26,316 nt of DNA from NCBI GenBank assembly GCA_037443685.1, contig JBBINX010000023.1:1-26316 (forward strand). Reading direction: 5' to 3'. The stretch is from JAHJRJ01 sp037443685 (GTDB lineage: Bacteria; Bacteroidota; Ignavibacteria; UBA10030; BY39). Within the stretch, counting starts at the first letter, position 1. Every line of letters starts with the position of its first letter. Under the pieces are notes generated by a model that was given only the letters and a program-made list of their open reading frames with translations, had not been told where the DNA came from and searched no databases. Positions 14,506 through 23,620 of this stretch are shown in pieces. Made by a program: the position numbers and the translations under genes.

Positions 14506-15040
14506 CCTGAATCGCAGACGGCACCGAAAATCGTGCAATCGCCCCGCCAATCCGTCAAATGACGGTTTGACGAGGAGGAAAGTCCGAACTCCACAGGACA
14601 GGGTACCTCCTAACAGAAGGGTATCGTTGACGAAAGTCCACGGTAACGGAAAGTGTCACAGAAAATATACCGTTCCGTTCCGTCAATTTATTGACTGAAC
14701 GGAATAAGGGTGAAAAGGCGAGTTAAGAGCTCACCGCTCCGACAGTAATGTCGGGGGTCCGTTAATGGATCTTGTTAAATTCCGTTCCGATATTTCGGAA
14801 CTGAATGAATCGGGACACGACAAACCCTACCCGGTGCAAGGTCAAATAAGAGGTGAACAGTGTGGTCCGCATTGCTCGACCTATTCAGTTAGGTCGAATA
14901 GCCTTGGGTAGACTGCTCGACCCCGATCGTGAGGTCGGGGCTAGATAAATGATTGCAGTTTCGTTCCCCCACTTGAAGTGGGATGACGAGATACAAAATT
15001 CGGCTTATAGATTTTCGGGCTGCCGTTTTTATGATTCAGG
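14506..15040 (+). ncRNA. rnpB: RNase P RNA, bacterial type A, enlarged
   Basis: Catalytic RNA of RNase P, which matures tRNA 5' ends. The universally conserved blocks occur in order: GAGGAAAGTCC at 14575-14585, ACAGAAAATATACC near 14659, GGGTGAAAAGGCGAG near 14708, GCAAGGTCAAATAAG near 14836, CTAGATAAATGATTGC near 14941 and ATTCGGCTTATAG near 14998-15010. P1 forms from ACGGCAcCGAAAATC (14517-14532) with its partner at 15009-15026, extended by CCTGAATC (14506-14513) with GATTCAGG (15033-15040). Core length is about 510, larger than the roughly 380-400 typical of type A. The extra length includes a 14-bp P12 hairpin at 14673-14704, an added hairpin at 14779-14806 and a P19 hairpin at 14962-14988. 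The exact mature ends are uncertain. It lies between the RNase HI gene and recJ. Confidence 0.95.
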
Positions 15041-15075
15041 TGTGTACGATGACAATTTAAAGAAGATAATCAACT

Positions 15076-16791
15076 ATGACTAGAGAGAACCGATGGACTG
15101 TAGCACAATTTGATGATAAAACCCTTATCGAAAAATTATCTAAAGAAATAAACATTCCGCTACCAATCGCTAAGATTTTATTGAATCGAAATATCGATAC
15201 TTATGAAAAAGCAAAACAATATTTCAGACCCAATGTTTCACACTTCCACAACCCCTTTTTGATGGATGGAATGGAAAAAGCTGTCGACCGGACACTCAGG
15301 GCTATTAAGAATAAAGAAAAAATTATGATTTATGGCGACTACGACGTCGACGGAACTTGCGGTGTTGCAATGCTTTATTTATTCTTCCGGAGATTTAATC
15401 CGAATGTTAAATACCACATTCCCGACAGAGTAAAAGAAGGATACGGTGTTTCCAACTATGGAATTGACCTCGCAAAAGAATATGGCGCAACATTGATGAT
15501 TACAATCGATTGTGGCATTACGGCAAACGAACAAGTCGAATACGCCAACTCGTTAGGTATTGATTTTATTATCGCTGACCATCACGAGCCGACTGCTGAT
15601 ATTCCAAAAGCTTATGCTGTCTTAGACCCATTCATGCACTTTTGTTCATATCCATTTAAATATTTGAGTGGTTGTGGTGTAGGTTTCAAATACATACAAG
15701 CTGTAGCAATGCAGTTAGGTGCAGAGGAATTCGTTTACAGTTTTCTCGACTTAATAACTTTGGCTACGACGGCAGACATTGTTCCATTAGTAGATGAAAA
15801 CAGAACTTTGGTAAAACTCGGTTTAAAGCAGATTAACGAAATTCCCAGGCCTGGTATAAAAGCGTTGATAGAAACGGCTGGATTGAAAGTAGAAAATCTG
15901 AACTCAAGCCAAATCGTTTTTATGCTCGCTCCTCGGATAAACGCTGTAGGCAGGTTAGGAAATGCAGAACGCGCTGTAAGTTTATTGGTTAGCGACAGCT
16001 ACGAAGAAGCAATGGCACACGCTAAAATTCTTGAAGAAGAAAACAGGAACAGAAGAAAAATCGACGAAGAAACATTTGAACATGCACAAGAGTTAGTTGA
16101 AAACTATTTAGATTTTGAAAATGATGCTTCTATCATATTGCATCAAGACGACTGGCATCCCGGTGTAATCGGGATAGTCGCCTCGAGATTAGTCGAGAAA
16201 TATTATTTACCCACTATAATGATGACTACTATTGATGGAGTAGCTAAGGGGTCTGCTCGGAGTATCGCAGGGTTCGATATTTATCAAGCATTGAAGAAGG
16301 TCGAGGATAAGTTGCTTCAGTTTGGCGGGCATAAATATGCCGCGGGCTTATCAGTTGAGATAGAAAGATTGGATGAATTCAAAGTAGCATTTAATAACGC
16401 TGTAAAAGAATTAATGAGCGAAGAATTGCTGAAGCCAGAAATCAGAATCGACTCTGAGATTAAATTGACAGAAATAACATCACGCTTTCGACGAATCTTA
16501 AACGAGTTCGCACCGTTCGGTCCTCAAAATTTAAGGCCGGTTTTTTTGGCAAGAAAGGTTCAAATAACTGCTCCACCTAAAATTGTGGGTAACAATCACT
16601 TACGTTTAAAAGTGCGTCAAGATGGTTTTATGATTGACGCAATCGGATTCAATCTGGGGCACCTCAAAGAAAAAGCTGTACAATCTGCAAACGGGGTGGA
16701 CATCGTATTTTCGGTTAACGAATCGGATTGGCAAAGTAGTGCACCAAACGGAGAAACTTTTCCCCAGTTAAAAATAAAAGATTTACGCTGA
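15076..16791 (+). CDS. recJ: Single-stranded-DNA-specific 5'-3' exonuclease RecJ
   Basis: RecJ degrades single-stranded DNA from the 5' end in recombination and repair. The 571-residue length is typical. The DHH domain shows YGDYDVDGTCG (86-96), IDCGITA (144-150), ADHHEP (167-172) and SGCGVGFK (198-205). The DHHA1 part has LAPRINAVGR and, near residue 417, GGHKYAAGLSVE. The C-terminal OB-like part (FGPQNLRPVF) is also present. It starts 35 bases after rnpB with only a weak AAGAAG as ribosome site, and is followed 24 bases later by yebC. The grouping with yebC, ruvC and ruvA makes a repair-oriented block. Confidence 0.95.
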   Translation: MTRENRWTVAQFDDKTLIEKLSKEINIPLPIAKILLNRNIDTYEKAKQYFRPNVSHFHNPFLMDGMEKAVDRTLRAIKNKEKIMIYGDYDVDGTCGVAMLYLFFRRFNPNVKYHIPDRVKEGYGVSNYGIDLAKEYGATLMITIDCGITANEQVEYANSLGIDFIIADHHEPTADIPKAYAVLDPFMHFCSYPFKYLSGCGVGFKYIQAVAMQLGAEEFVYSFLDLITLATTADIVPLVDENRTLVKLGLKQINEIPRPGIKALIETAGLKVENLNSSQIVFMLAPRINAVGRLGNAERAVSLLVSDSYEEAMAHAKILEEENRNRRKIDEETFEHAQELVENYLDFENDASIILHQDDWHPGVIGIVASRLVEKYYLPTIMMTTIDGVAKGSARSIAGFDIYQALKKVEDKLLQFGGHKYAAGLSVEIERLDEFKVAFNNAVKELMSEELLKPEIRIDSEIKLTEITSRFRRILNEFAPFGPQNLRPVFLARKVQITAPPKIVGNNHLRLKVRQDGFMIDAIGFNLGHLKEKAVQSANGVDIVFSVNESDWQSSAPNGETFPQLKIKDLR

Positions 16792-16815
16792 ATTATTTAA
16801 AGGAGAACTCATTCC

Positions 16816-17571
16816 ATGTCTGGACATTCAAAATGGGCAACAATTAAAAGGAAAAAAGCTTCAATAGATGCAAAAAGAGGAAAAGTTTTTACACAGATAA
16901 CCAAAGAACTGACTATAGCAGCAAAGCAGGGTGGGGGTGATCCTGGCGGTAATCCACGCTTACGATTAGCAGTAGAGAAAGCCCGCGCCAACAATATGCC
17001 AGCAGACAATATTAAAAGAGCAATTATGAAAGGTACGGGTGAGCTACCCGGCGTTACTTATGAGGAAGTTACTTACGAAGCTTATGCTCCTGGTGGTGTT
17101 GCTATGTTAATAGAAACAGTAACTGATAATAAAAACAGAACAGTATCAGAATTACGACATCTACTTGAACGCAATAATGGTAAACTTGCCACTGCAGGAT
17201 CGGTGGCTTGGAGCTTCCATAAAAAAGGAGCCATTCAAATAGCCAAAGCTAACTATTCCGAAGATGATATATTGAGTATCATTTTAGACGCTGGTGCCGA
17301 CGATCTGAAAGTAGAAGATGAATTTTATGAAATTAAAACTTCGCCTGAAACTTTCGAACCTGTTAAAAAAGCTTTAGAAGCAAAAAATATTAAGATCGAA
17401 TCAGCAGAATTAGAAATGATGCCTGAAAATTTTGTTAAAGTCGATGGTAAAGAAGCCGAGCAAGTGCTAAAGCTAATGGAAGTATTGGAAGAACACGATG
17501 ATGTTCAGAACGTATATCCGAATTTTGATATAGATGAAAAAGTAATGGCTAATTTTAATGCCCAATCATGA
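16816..17571 (+). CDS. YebC/TACO1 family transcriptional/translational regulator
   Basis: A 251-residue YebC/PmpR-family protein with the invariant N-terminus SGHSKWATIKRKKASIDAKR, then AKQGGGDPGGNPRLRLAVEKARANNMP and YEAYAPGGVAMLIETVTDN. The family is variously described as a DNA-binding regulator (including of ruv genes) and, for related proteins, as a factor easing ribosome stalling on proline-rich stretches. Which applies here cannot be read from sequence. An AAAGGAG lies upstream of the ATG. Its TGA overlaps the ruvC ATG by 4 bases, the classic yebC-ruvC-ruvA order. Confidence 0.93.
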   Translation: MSGHSKWATIKRKKASIDAKRGKVFTQITKELTIAAKQGGGDPGGNPRLRLAVEKARANNMPADNIKRAIMKGTGELPGVTYEEVTYEAYAPGGVAMLIETVTDNKNRTVSELRHLLERNNGKLATAGSVAWSFHKKGAIQIAKANYSEDDILSIILDAGADDLKVEDEFYEIKTSPETFEPVKKALEAKNIKIESAELEMMPENFVKVDGKEAEQVLKLMEVLEEHDDVQNVYPNFDIDEKVMANFNAQS

Positions 17572-18191
17572 TTCCAAAGAAAAATAAATTAATTCTGATG
17601 GGAATTGATCCCGGGACTCTTGTTACCGGATACGGTGTCATCGAAATATCAGGGTCTAAGTTACAACTTATCACTTGCGATGCTGTTGAAAATAAAAATG
17701 GGGTAAACATGTCCACCCGTCTCGAATCAATTTTTCATAAATTAGATAAAGTTATCAAAAAGTTTTCGCCCGACGAAATTGCGATCGAAACTGCTTTTTA
17801 CGGAAAGAATGCACAATCGGCGCTTAAATTGGGACAAGCGCGAGGTATTGCAATGCTTACAGCAATTCTAAATAAAATTCCGTTAACTGAATATTCACCG
17901 CGTGAGGTTAAAAAATCTGTTGTCGGTAATGGGGCTGCATCTAAAGAGCAGGTGCAGTACATGGTGAAGTCGCTGCTGAAATTGCGCACCTTACCGAAAC
18001 ATTACGACACGACCGATGCTCTTGCTGTTGCAATTTGTCACTCATTCCATCATAAAATGTTACGAGGGTCCATGAAAAATAAATCAGGTCGTTACAAAGA
18101 TTGGAAATCGTTTGTCGAATCCTCGACGAATCACCTTCGGCGAAGAATAGTTAAACATCATGAACATATTCCGAATATTAAAATTATATAA
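17568..18191 (+). CDS. ruvC: Holliday junction resolvase RuvC
   Basis: RuvC is the dimeric endonuclease that cleaves Holliday junctions. Catalytic acidic residues are visible: D14 in MGIDPGTLVTGYGVI, E74 in IAIETAFYGKN, and D147/D150 in HYDTTDALAVAICH. The 207-residue product is longer than the usual 160-190, because a basic tail of about 45 residues follows the catalytic core (SGRYKDWKSF through NHLRRRIVKHHEHI). The start is the ATG in the ATGA overlap with yebC. The ruvA start follows seven bases after the stop. No ruvB is in the window. Confidence 0.94.
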   Translation: MIPKKNKLILMGIDPGTLVTGYGVIEISGSKLQLITCDAVENKNGVNMSTRLESIFHKLDKVIKKFSPDEIAIETAFYGKNAQSALKLGQARGIAMLTAILNKIPLTEYSPREVKKSVVGNGAASKEQVQYMVKSLLKLRTLPKHYDTTDALAVAICHSFHHKMLRGSMKNKSGRYKDWKSFVESSTNHLRRRIVKHHEHIPNIKII

Positions 18192-18198
18192 AAAAAAC

Positions 18199-18801
18199 AT
18201 GTACTCATATCTTCAAGGAAAACTAATATCGAAATCTCCAACGGAAGTTGTCGTCGATGTTAATGGCGTTGGATACTTTTTAAACATATCACTATCCACG
18301 TTCGAAAAGTTAGATTCATCATCAAATCGGATAAAAATTTTTACTTATCTGCACGTTCGCGAAGATGCTCTGCAACTGTTCGGTTTTGCGACGGAAAATG
18401 AACGCGACATGTTTAAAATGCTAATATCCGTTTCGGGAATAGGGCCTAAAATAGCTCAAGGGATTTTATCAGGAATTGATGCCGAAGAATTAAAAACTGC
18501 TTTTCAAACCGGAAATATAGCTGCACTTACTTCGATTCCCGGAGTTGGACGAAAAACTGCTGAACGGTTAGTATTAGAACTGCGCGATAAACTTGGCAAG
18601 ATTGGTATCGAAATTTCAACACTCCCCTCATCCACTCAACAATTAAAAATTCGTAATGATGCCTTAAATGCTTTATTATCACTCGGTTACAATAGAACTA
18701 TCGCTGAACAAGCCATACGTCAAGTTTTAAAAAATACAGACAGTAATGAGTTGACTTTAGAAATATTAATAAAACAAGCATTACATCATACCTCCAAGTA
18801 A
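18199..18801 (+). CDS. ruvA: Holliday junction branch migration protein RuvA
   Basis: RuvA tetramers bind Holliday junctions and load the RuvB motor. I chose the ATG at 18199, giving the family N-terminus MYSYLQGKL and a 200-residue product; an ATG at 18160 would add 13 atypical residues and overlap ruvC. The OB domain carries VVVDVNGVGYFLNIS. Two helix-hairpin-helix motifs follow, SVSGIGPKIAQGILSG and SIPGVGRKTAERLVLELRDKLG, and the C-terminal RuvB-binding domain ends in ALNALLSLGYNRTIAEQAI. The pectate lyase gene starts only four bases after the stop. Confidence 0.95.
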   Translation: MYSYLQGKLISKSPTEVVVDVNGVGYFLNISLSTFEKLDSSSNRIKIFTYLHVREDALQLFGFATENERDMFKMLISVSGIGPKIAQGILSGIDAEELKTAFQTGNIAALTSIPGVGRKTAERLVLELRDKLGKIGIEISTLPSSTQQLKIRNDALNALLSLGYNRTIAEQAIRQVLKNTDSNELTLEILIKQALHHTSK

Positions 18802-18805
18802 TTTA

Positions 18806-20020
18806 ATGGTGAGAAGACTAAAAAATAAAAATTTTCAGACCGTATGTATAATTTCTATCATGCTGCTAATAATAATATCATTTTATAGATCGGTAGCGCA
18901 ACAGCACAAACACTTACCTCATAATCAAACAATAGATACTATAGGTTTCAAGGACGGCTCACATCATTGGTACGATATCTACGACGAAGACAAAGTCGTT
19001 AATCCTTCACCGCATCAGCCGAGATATAAAATTCAACAAATCGAAGAAATCGCAGATAACGTATTACGTTACCAGAAAACAAATGGCGGTTGGCCTAAAA
19101 ATTATGATATGCTTGCCTTGTTAACTGAAGAGCAAACAGATTCATTAAAAAAAGTAAAAGACAAAACAAATACAACATTCGACAACGGTGCCACACACTC
19201 ACATGTTGAATACTTGGCTAAGGCATATTCGGTAACAAAGATAGAACGATTTAAGGATGGTTGTTTGAGAGGGATAGATTTCATACTCGCGGCTCAATAT
19301 CCCAACGGCGGCTTTCCTCAGTTTTTTCCCGACACAAGCGGTTACAGAAAACATATCACGTTCAACGATGGCGCTATGATTGGTGTAATGAAAGTGCTTC
19401 ATGATATAATTCAGTATAAACACTGGTATTCATTCGTGGATAGTGTCCGGTATAAAAAAGTGAAACGAGCATTCGATAAAGCTGTATCGTGTGTATTGAA
19501 ATGCCAGACAATTCAAGACAATAAGCTTACCGCATGGTGTCAGCAGCACGACAATGTAAATTTCACACCTCAAGGCGCAAGGACTTTTGAACCGGCTTCG
19601 CTTGGTGGTGAGGAAAGTGCGGATATTGTTTGTTTCCTGATGAGTTTCGAAAATCCAAGCCGAGAAATTATTAATGCTATCCAAGCTGCTGTAAAATGGC
19701 TAAAGGAATCACAAATATTTGGTGTACGAGTCGTTACAATAGAAGCTCCGACAATGGTTTATAAATACTCCACATCGAATATCGACCGGGTTGTTATTGA
19801 AGACCCACAAGCACCGCCCATCTGGGCACGACTTTATGAATTGGTAACGAACAAACCTCTTTTCTGCAACCGAGATGGGATACTAGTTTATTCTTTAGCT
19901 GAAGTTGAGAGAGAACGAAGAAGCGGATATACCTGGTACACCTACGAACCGGAGAGAGTCTTCAAGGAATACCCCAATTGGCAAAAGAAATGGGCGCCGG
20001 AAAATAATGTGCTGAAATAA
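18806..20020 (+). CDS. Pectate lyase, polysaccharide lyase family 10, exported
   Basis: A 404-residue exported protein of the PL10 pectate lyase family (also called PelA/Pel-10), which cuts polygalacturonate by beta-elimination. The N-terminus is a signal peptide or anchor (VCIISIMLLIIISFYRSVA, then QQ). Family motifs follow in order: QKTNGGWPKNYDM (90-102), TTFDNGATHSHVEYLA (123-138), GGFPQFFP (168-175), HITFNDGAMIGVM (183-195), AWCQQHD (243-249), ARTFEPASLGGEES (258-271) and PPIWARLYEL (337-346) with FCNRDG (353-358). It lies four bases after ruvA without a Shine-Dalgarno, so it may be read from the repair operon. It pairs with the esterase downstream. Substrate specificity is inferred from family only. 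Confidence 0.87.
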   Translation: MVRRLKNKNFQTVCIISIMLLIIISFYRSVAQQHKHLPHNQTIDTIGFKDGSHHWYDIYDEDKVVNPSPHQPRYKIQQIEEIADNVLRYQKTNGGWPKNYDMLALLTEEQTDSLKKVKDKTNTTFDNGATHSHVEYLAKAYSVTKIERFKDGCLRGIDFILAAQYPNGGFPQFFPDTSGYRKHITFNDGAMIGVMKVLHDIIQYKHWYSFVDSVRYKKVKRAFDKAVSCVLKCQTIQDNKLTAWCQQHDNVNFTPQGARTFEPASLGGEESADIVCFLMSFENPSREIINAIQAAVKWLKESQIFGVRVVTIEAPTMVYKYSTSNIDRVVIEDPQAPPIWARLYELVTNKPLFCNRDGILVYSLAEVERERRSGYTWYTYEPERVFKEYPNWQKKWAPENNVLK

Positions 20021-20171
20021 TTGTCACTATGACCAGAGAGCAGTCTGAGAGTGTTATTAGAGTATTCAGATAAAACTTATTATACCGGTTCAAACATTGA
20101 GCCTCAGTGATGAAATCGGTAAGCGAATGTCACGCCGAACGGAACATCACACTAAAACCGTGAAAAACACT

Positions 20172-21020
20172 ATGAAACGTATATTTATCATTCTACTTTT
20201 TCTCTTATGCATTACTGCAACGTATTCGCAAATTACCGTTGTCGAGGACAGTTTGTTCTCTCTCTCTGTTAATTCAACGATGAAATTTTGTGTCGTCCTT
20301 CCCGATGGGTACGCAAAAGGTACGGAACGCTATACGACAATTTATCTCCTTCACGGGTACAACGGTAAATATACAGACTGGGTTAATCAAACTGAACTTA
20401 CACGCTATGCCTCTAACTATCAATTTATAATTATCAGCCCAGATGCAAAGAATAGCTGGTACAGCAATTCAATAACTAAACCCAAAGCAAATTATGAGGA
20501 CTATTTAATAAGCGATTTGATTCCTTTCGTAGATAAAAAATACAACACCTTAACAACGAAATTTTCGAGAGCGGTTGTGGGACTTTCAATGGGCGGCTAC
20601 GGCGCAGCAAAACTCGGACTGAAACACGATAGTCTTTTTTTCTTCGCTGGATGCCTGAGTCCGGCGATACACGTTCCATTCGGGCTTGAAGATTCGGCTA
20701 TTCTCGCACGCAGGTCGAAGGGTTCGATACAAAGCATCAAAGATATTTTTGGCGCAACACGAAACAGTTATTGGTATGAAAATGACGTATTCTCACTCGC
20801 GCAAAAAGCTGATACTGCTACCGTGCCTTTCTTCTACCTTGCCGTTGGCTCTAATGATGGATTGCCGGAAATCTTAGACCTCACCTACAAATTTGCAGTC
20901 ACGTTAAGGAAGTTAGGTATCCGGTTTGAACTGCACGAGACAACCGGCGCACACAACTGGCAGTTTTGGAATAAAGAGTTAGAGATCGTCCTGAAAAGGA
21001 TTCAGGAAATGACAAAGTAG
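20172..21020 (+). CDS. Exported esterase, CE1 / esterase-D-like alpha/beta hydrolase
   Basis: A 282-residue alpha/beta hydrolase with a signal peptide (MKRIFIILLFLLCITATYSQ). The catalytic triad is visible as S139 in GLSMGGYGAA, D229 in GSNDG and H261 in GAHNWQFW. YLLHGYNG (58-65) forms the oxyanion region. The family includes feruloyl and acetyl-xylan esterases as well as S-formylglutathione hydrolases. The signal peptide and the pectate lyase next door favour a plant-polysaccharide esterase. The ATG at 20172 was chosen for the signal peptide; an in-frame ATG at 20097 would add 25 hydrophilic residues. A 151-base gap separates it from the lyase, with no clear terminator and only a poor promoter candidate. 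Confidence 0.85.
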   Translation: MKRIFIILLFLLCITATYSQITVVEDSLFSLSVNSTMKFCVVLPDGYAKGTERYTTIYLLHGYNGKYTDWVNQTELTRYASNYQFIIISPDAKNSWYSNSITKPKANYEDYLISDLIPFVDKKYNTLTTKFSRAVVGLSMGGYGAAKLGLKHDSLFFFAGCLSPAIHVPFGLEDSAILARRSKGSIQSIKDIFGATRNSYWYENDVFSLAQKADTATVPFFYLAVGSNDGLPEILDLTYKFAVTLRKLGIRFELHETTGAHNWQFWNKELEIVLKRIQEMTK

Positions 21021-21060
21021 TTTCCCGTTTTCTGTAATTCTTTGTTTGCAATTATATTCT

Positions 21061-21912
21061 TTATCTATGTTTAATGAATGTTCCATTCTCATATTCCGCG
21101 AACGCAATTTCTAATTCTATTCTCGTATTCATTACAATCGGTCCGTGCCAAGCCACTGTTTCTTTAATCGGCAATCCTGAAATTAAAAGAAAACTGACCA
21201 ATTCATCTTCGGTAGTCACTCGCAGCAGTTCCCCGTCGTTAAAGAGGACGAGGTTGTTGTTCAAGAACAATTTCTTTTCGTCGGAGAAATATCCTTTGCC
21301 GCCCGTAATGTAAACAAAAACTGTATGTCCAGGCTTCGTGGGATGAATGAATTCTGTTTTCGGTGGAACGGTAACATCAAGATACTCAGGTTCAATGACA
21401 ATATCTTTTACAGGTCCCTTCGTGTGGTCCACTTCGCCGGCGATGATTTTTATCTTTACTCCGGCTGTTGTTTCAATTTCCGGTATTTGATTTTTTTTAA
21501 TATCGCGGTAACGAGGGTTCATCATCTTATGAGATTTTGGGAGGTTTGCCCACAATTGGAATCCCCAGTTATAACCGGCTTCATCTCCTTTCGGCATTTC
21601 CTGATGTATAATACCGCTGCCGGCAGTCATCCACTGCACATCACCGGATGAAATTATTCCTTTGTTTCCCAGACTGTCGCCGTGTTCCACATTCCCGCGC
21701 TGCATGTAAGTAATCGTTTCGATGCCGCGATGAGGATGCCATGGAAAACCTTTAATGTAATATATAGGAGTGTTTGAACGAAAGTCATCTAACAAAAGAA
21801 ACGGATCAAAATCTGGAACTTCGTTAAAACCGAACGTGCGTTTTAGATGGACGCCAGCTCCTTCGAGTGTCGGTTTGCTTGTAAATACTTTTTTAATGGA
21901 TCTGTTTTTCAT
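21061..21912 (-). CDS. Pirin family protein
   Basis: A 283-residue bicupin of the pirin family. The N-terminal cupin holds the metal ligands H59 and H61 in WHPHRGIETITY and H103 and E105 in IIHQEMP, with VEHGDS between. Pirins include quercetin 2,3-dioxygenases and redox-sensing regulators; the substrate here is unknown. I chose the ATG at 21912 because GGAG lies seven bases upstream; an ATG at 21930 would place this GGAG inside the gene. It follows ettA by 37 bases and is probably the last gene of the minus-strand operon that starts with the phosphatase-like gene. It converges with the esterase gene and no clear terminator lies between. Confidence 0.9.
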   Translation of the reverse strand: MKNRSIKKVFTSKPTLEGAGVHLKRTFGFNEVPDFDPFLLLDDFRSNTPIYYIKGFPWHPHRGIETITYMQRGNVEHGDSLGNKGIISSGDVQWMTAGSGIIHQEMPKGDEAGYNWGFQLWANLPKSHKMMNPRYRDIKKNQIPEIETTAGVKIKIIAGEVDHTKGPVKDIVIEPEYLDVTVPPKTEFIHPTKPGHTVFVYITGGKGYFSDEKKLFLNNNLVLFNDGELLRVTTEDELVSFLLISGLPIKETVAWHGPIVMNTRIELEIAFAEYENGTFIKHR

Positions 21913-21949
21913 ACATAATCTCCGTATCATTGTCTCTACGGGTTCTGTT

Positions 21950-23620
21950 TTACCTTATCAACTTCTTATACTTAATTCTATGCGGCTTGTCGGCTTCTAT
22001 ACCGAGAACTTTTCTGCGGTGCTCTTCGTACTCGGAATAATTTCCGTCGAACCACATGGCTTCACTGTCACCCTCAAACGCGAGTATATGTGTTGCGACC
22101 CTATCCAAAAACCAGCGGTCGTGAGAAATAATGACTGCACAACCGGCAAAATTTTCTAGCGCCTCTTCGAGCGCACGCAGCGTGTTTACATCAAGGTCGT
22201 TTGTCGGCTCATCGAGCAGCAAAACGTTAGCGCCCTGGCTTAATACTTTTGCGAGATGCACGCGGTTTCTTTCTCCACCGGATAAAACACCTACAGTTTT
22301 TTGCTGATCCGTACCGCTGAAATTGAACCGGGCAACGTAGGCGCGTGAGTTCATTTCGCGATTACCCAACTTGATTATATCTTCACCACCGGAAATTTCC
22401 TGCCAGATAGTTTTGTTCGGGTCTAGTGGGCGGTTCTGGTCAACGTAGGCGAGCTTGACTGTATCACCAATTGCAATTGTTCCCGTGTCTGGCTTTTCCT
22501 GTCCGGTAATCATACGGAAAAGTGTAGTCTTACCGGCACCATTTGGACCGATAATACCGATGATACCACCGGCGGGTAGATCGAAAGTAAGGTTTTCATA
22601 AAGAATAATATCACCGTATGATTTTGCAACGCTTTCTGCGTTAATAACAACATCGCCAAGGCGTGGACCAGGCGGTATATAAATTTCAATCTCTTCACTT
22701 CGCTTTTCGTTTTCCTCTGCAAACATTTTTTCATACGCAGCGATACGTGCTTTACTTTTTGCGTGGCGTCCCTTCGGATTTAATCGAATCCACTCCAACT
22801 CTCTCTGCAAAACTTTTTGGCGTTTCGATTCTTGTTTCTCTTCTACTGCAAGTCTCGCCCGCTTTTGCTCAAGCCACGATGAATAATTTCCCTGAAAAGG
22901 AATTCCTTCACCGCGGTCAAGTTCTAAAATCCATCCAGCAACGTTATCGAGAAAATATCTGTCGTGTGTAACAGCGATAACTGTTCCTTTGTACTGAGAG
23001 AGATGATGTTCAAGCCACGCGACTGATTCTGCGTCGAGATGGTTTGTGGGTTCATCAAGAAGTAAGACGTCGGGTTCTCGTAAAAGTAACCGACACAATG
23101 CAACGCGTCTTCGTTCACCTCCGGAAATTACCGAAACAGAAGTTTCAGGTGGCGGACAACGCAGTGCATCCATAGCTAATTCGAGTTTGCTGTCTATATC
23201 CCATGCCCCTAGATGATCGATCTTTTCTTGAAGTTTGGCTTGCTTTTCAAGTAAAACATCGAAATCTGCATCTGGTTCCGAAAACTTCGCGCTTATGGCT
23301 TCATATTCTTTTAACAGGTTAACGGTTTCCTGAGCGCCTTCTTCTACAATTTCTTTTACAGTTTGAGTTTGGTCGAGTTCAGGTTCCTGCGACAGGTAGC
23401 CGAATGTGATTCCCTTTTGTGAGGCTATTTCTCCGATATAATCTTTATCTATACCGGCGATGATCCGGAGTAGTGTGCTTTTACCGGAACCGTTCAAACC
23501 AAGCACACCAATTTTAGCACCGTAATAAAAGGAAAGGTAAATATTTTTTAAAACCTGTTTGTTGGGTTTGTGTACTTTACCAACGCCTATCATTGAAAAA
23601 ATTATTTTATTGTCTGCCAT
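21950..23620 (-). CDS. ettA: Energy-dependent translational throttle protein EttA (ABC-F)
   Basis: A 556-residue ABC-F ATPase with no membrane segments. Two ABC domains are present: Walker A GLNGSGKS (41-48), signature SGGERRRVAL (166-175) and LLLDEPTNHLD (186-196), then GPNGAGKT (358-365), LSGGERNRVHLAKVL (446-460) and LLLDEPTNDLD (467-477). The linker at about 250-310 (ELEWIRLNPKGRHAKSKAR) is the ribosome-contacting P-site tRNA interaction segment. EttA binds the ribosomal E site and gates the first peptide bond according to the ATP/ADP state. The start is the ATG in the TAATG overlap with the DUF1684 gene, which implies coupled translation with an envelope lipoprotein. Confidence 0.95.
   Translation of the reverse strand: MADNKIIFSMIGVGKVHKPNKQVLKNIYLSFYYGAKIGVLGLNGSGKSTLLRIIAGIDKDYIGEIASQKGITFGYLSQEPELDQTQTVKEIVEEGAQETVNLLKEYEAISAKFSEPDADFDVLLEKQAKLQEKIDHLGAWDIDSKLELAMDALRCPPPETSVSVISGGERRRVALCRLLLREPDVLLLDEPTNHLDAESVAWLEHHLSQYKGTVIAVTHDRYFLDNVAGWILELDRGEGIPFQGNYSSWLEQKRARLAVEEKQESKRQKVLQRELEWIRLNPKGRHAKSKARIAAYEKMFAEENEKRSEEIEIYIPPGPRLGDVVINAESVAKSYGDIILYENLTFDLPAGGIIGIIGPNGAGKTTLFRMITGQEKPDTGTIAIGDTVKLAYVDQNRPLDPNKTIWQEISGGEDIIKLGNREMNSRAYVARFNFSGTDQQKTVGVLSGGERNRVHLAKVLSQGANVLLLDEPTNDLDVNTLRALEEALENFAGCAVIISHDRWFLDRVATHILAFEGDSEAMWFDGNYSEYEEHRRKVLGIEADKPHRIKYKKLIR

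Noticed and set aside
14962..14988. Hairpin CCCACTTgAAGTGGG considered as an independent intergenic repeat or terminator
   Set aside because: It lies before the conserved ATTCGGCTTATAG end of RNase P RNA and occupies the position of helix P19, with no T-run after it.
20021..20171. Regulatory site or small gene between the pectate lyase and the esterase
   Set aside because: No palindrome, terminator or well-spaced promoter could be supported. The in-frame extension of the esterase from 20097 is hydrophilic and lies before a good signal peptide, so it is probably untranslated.
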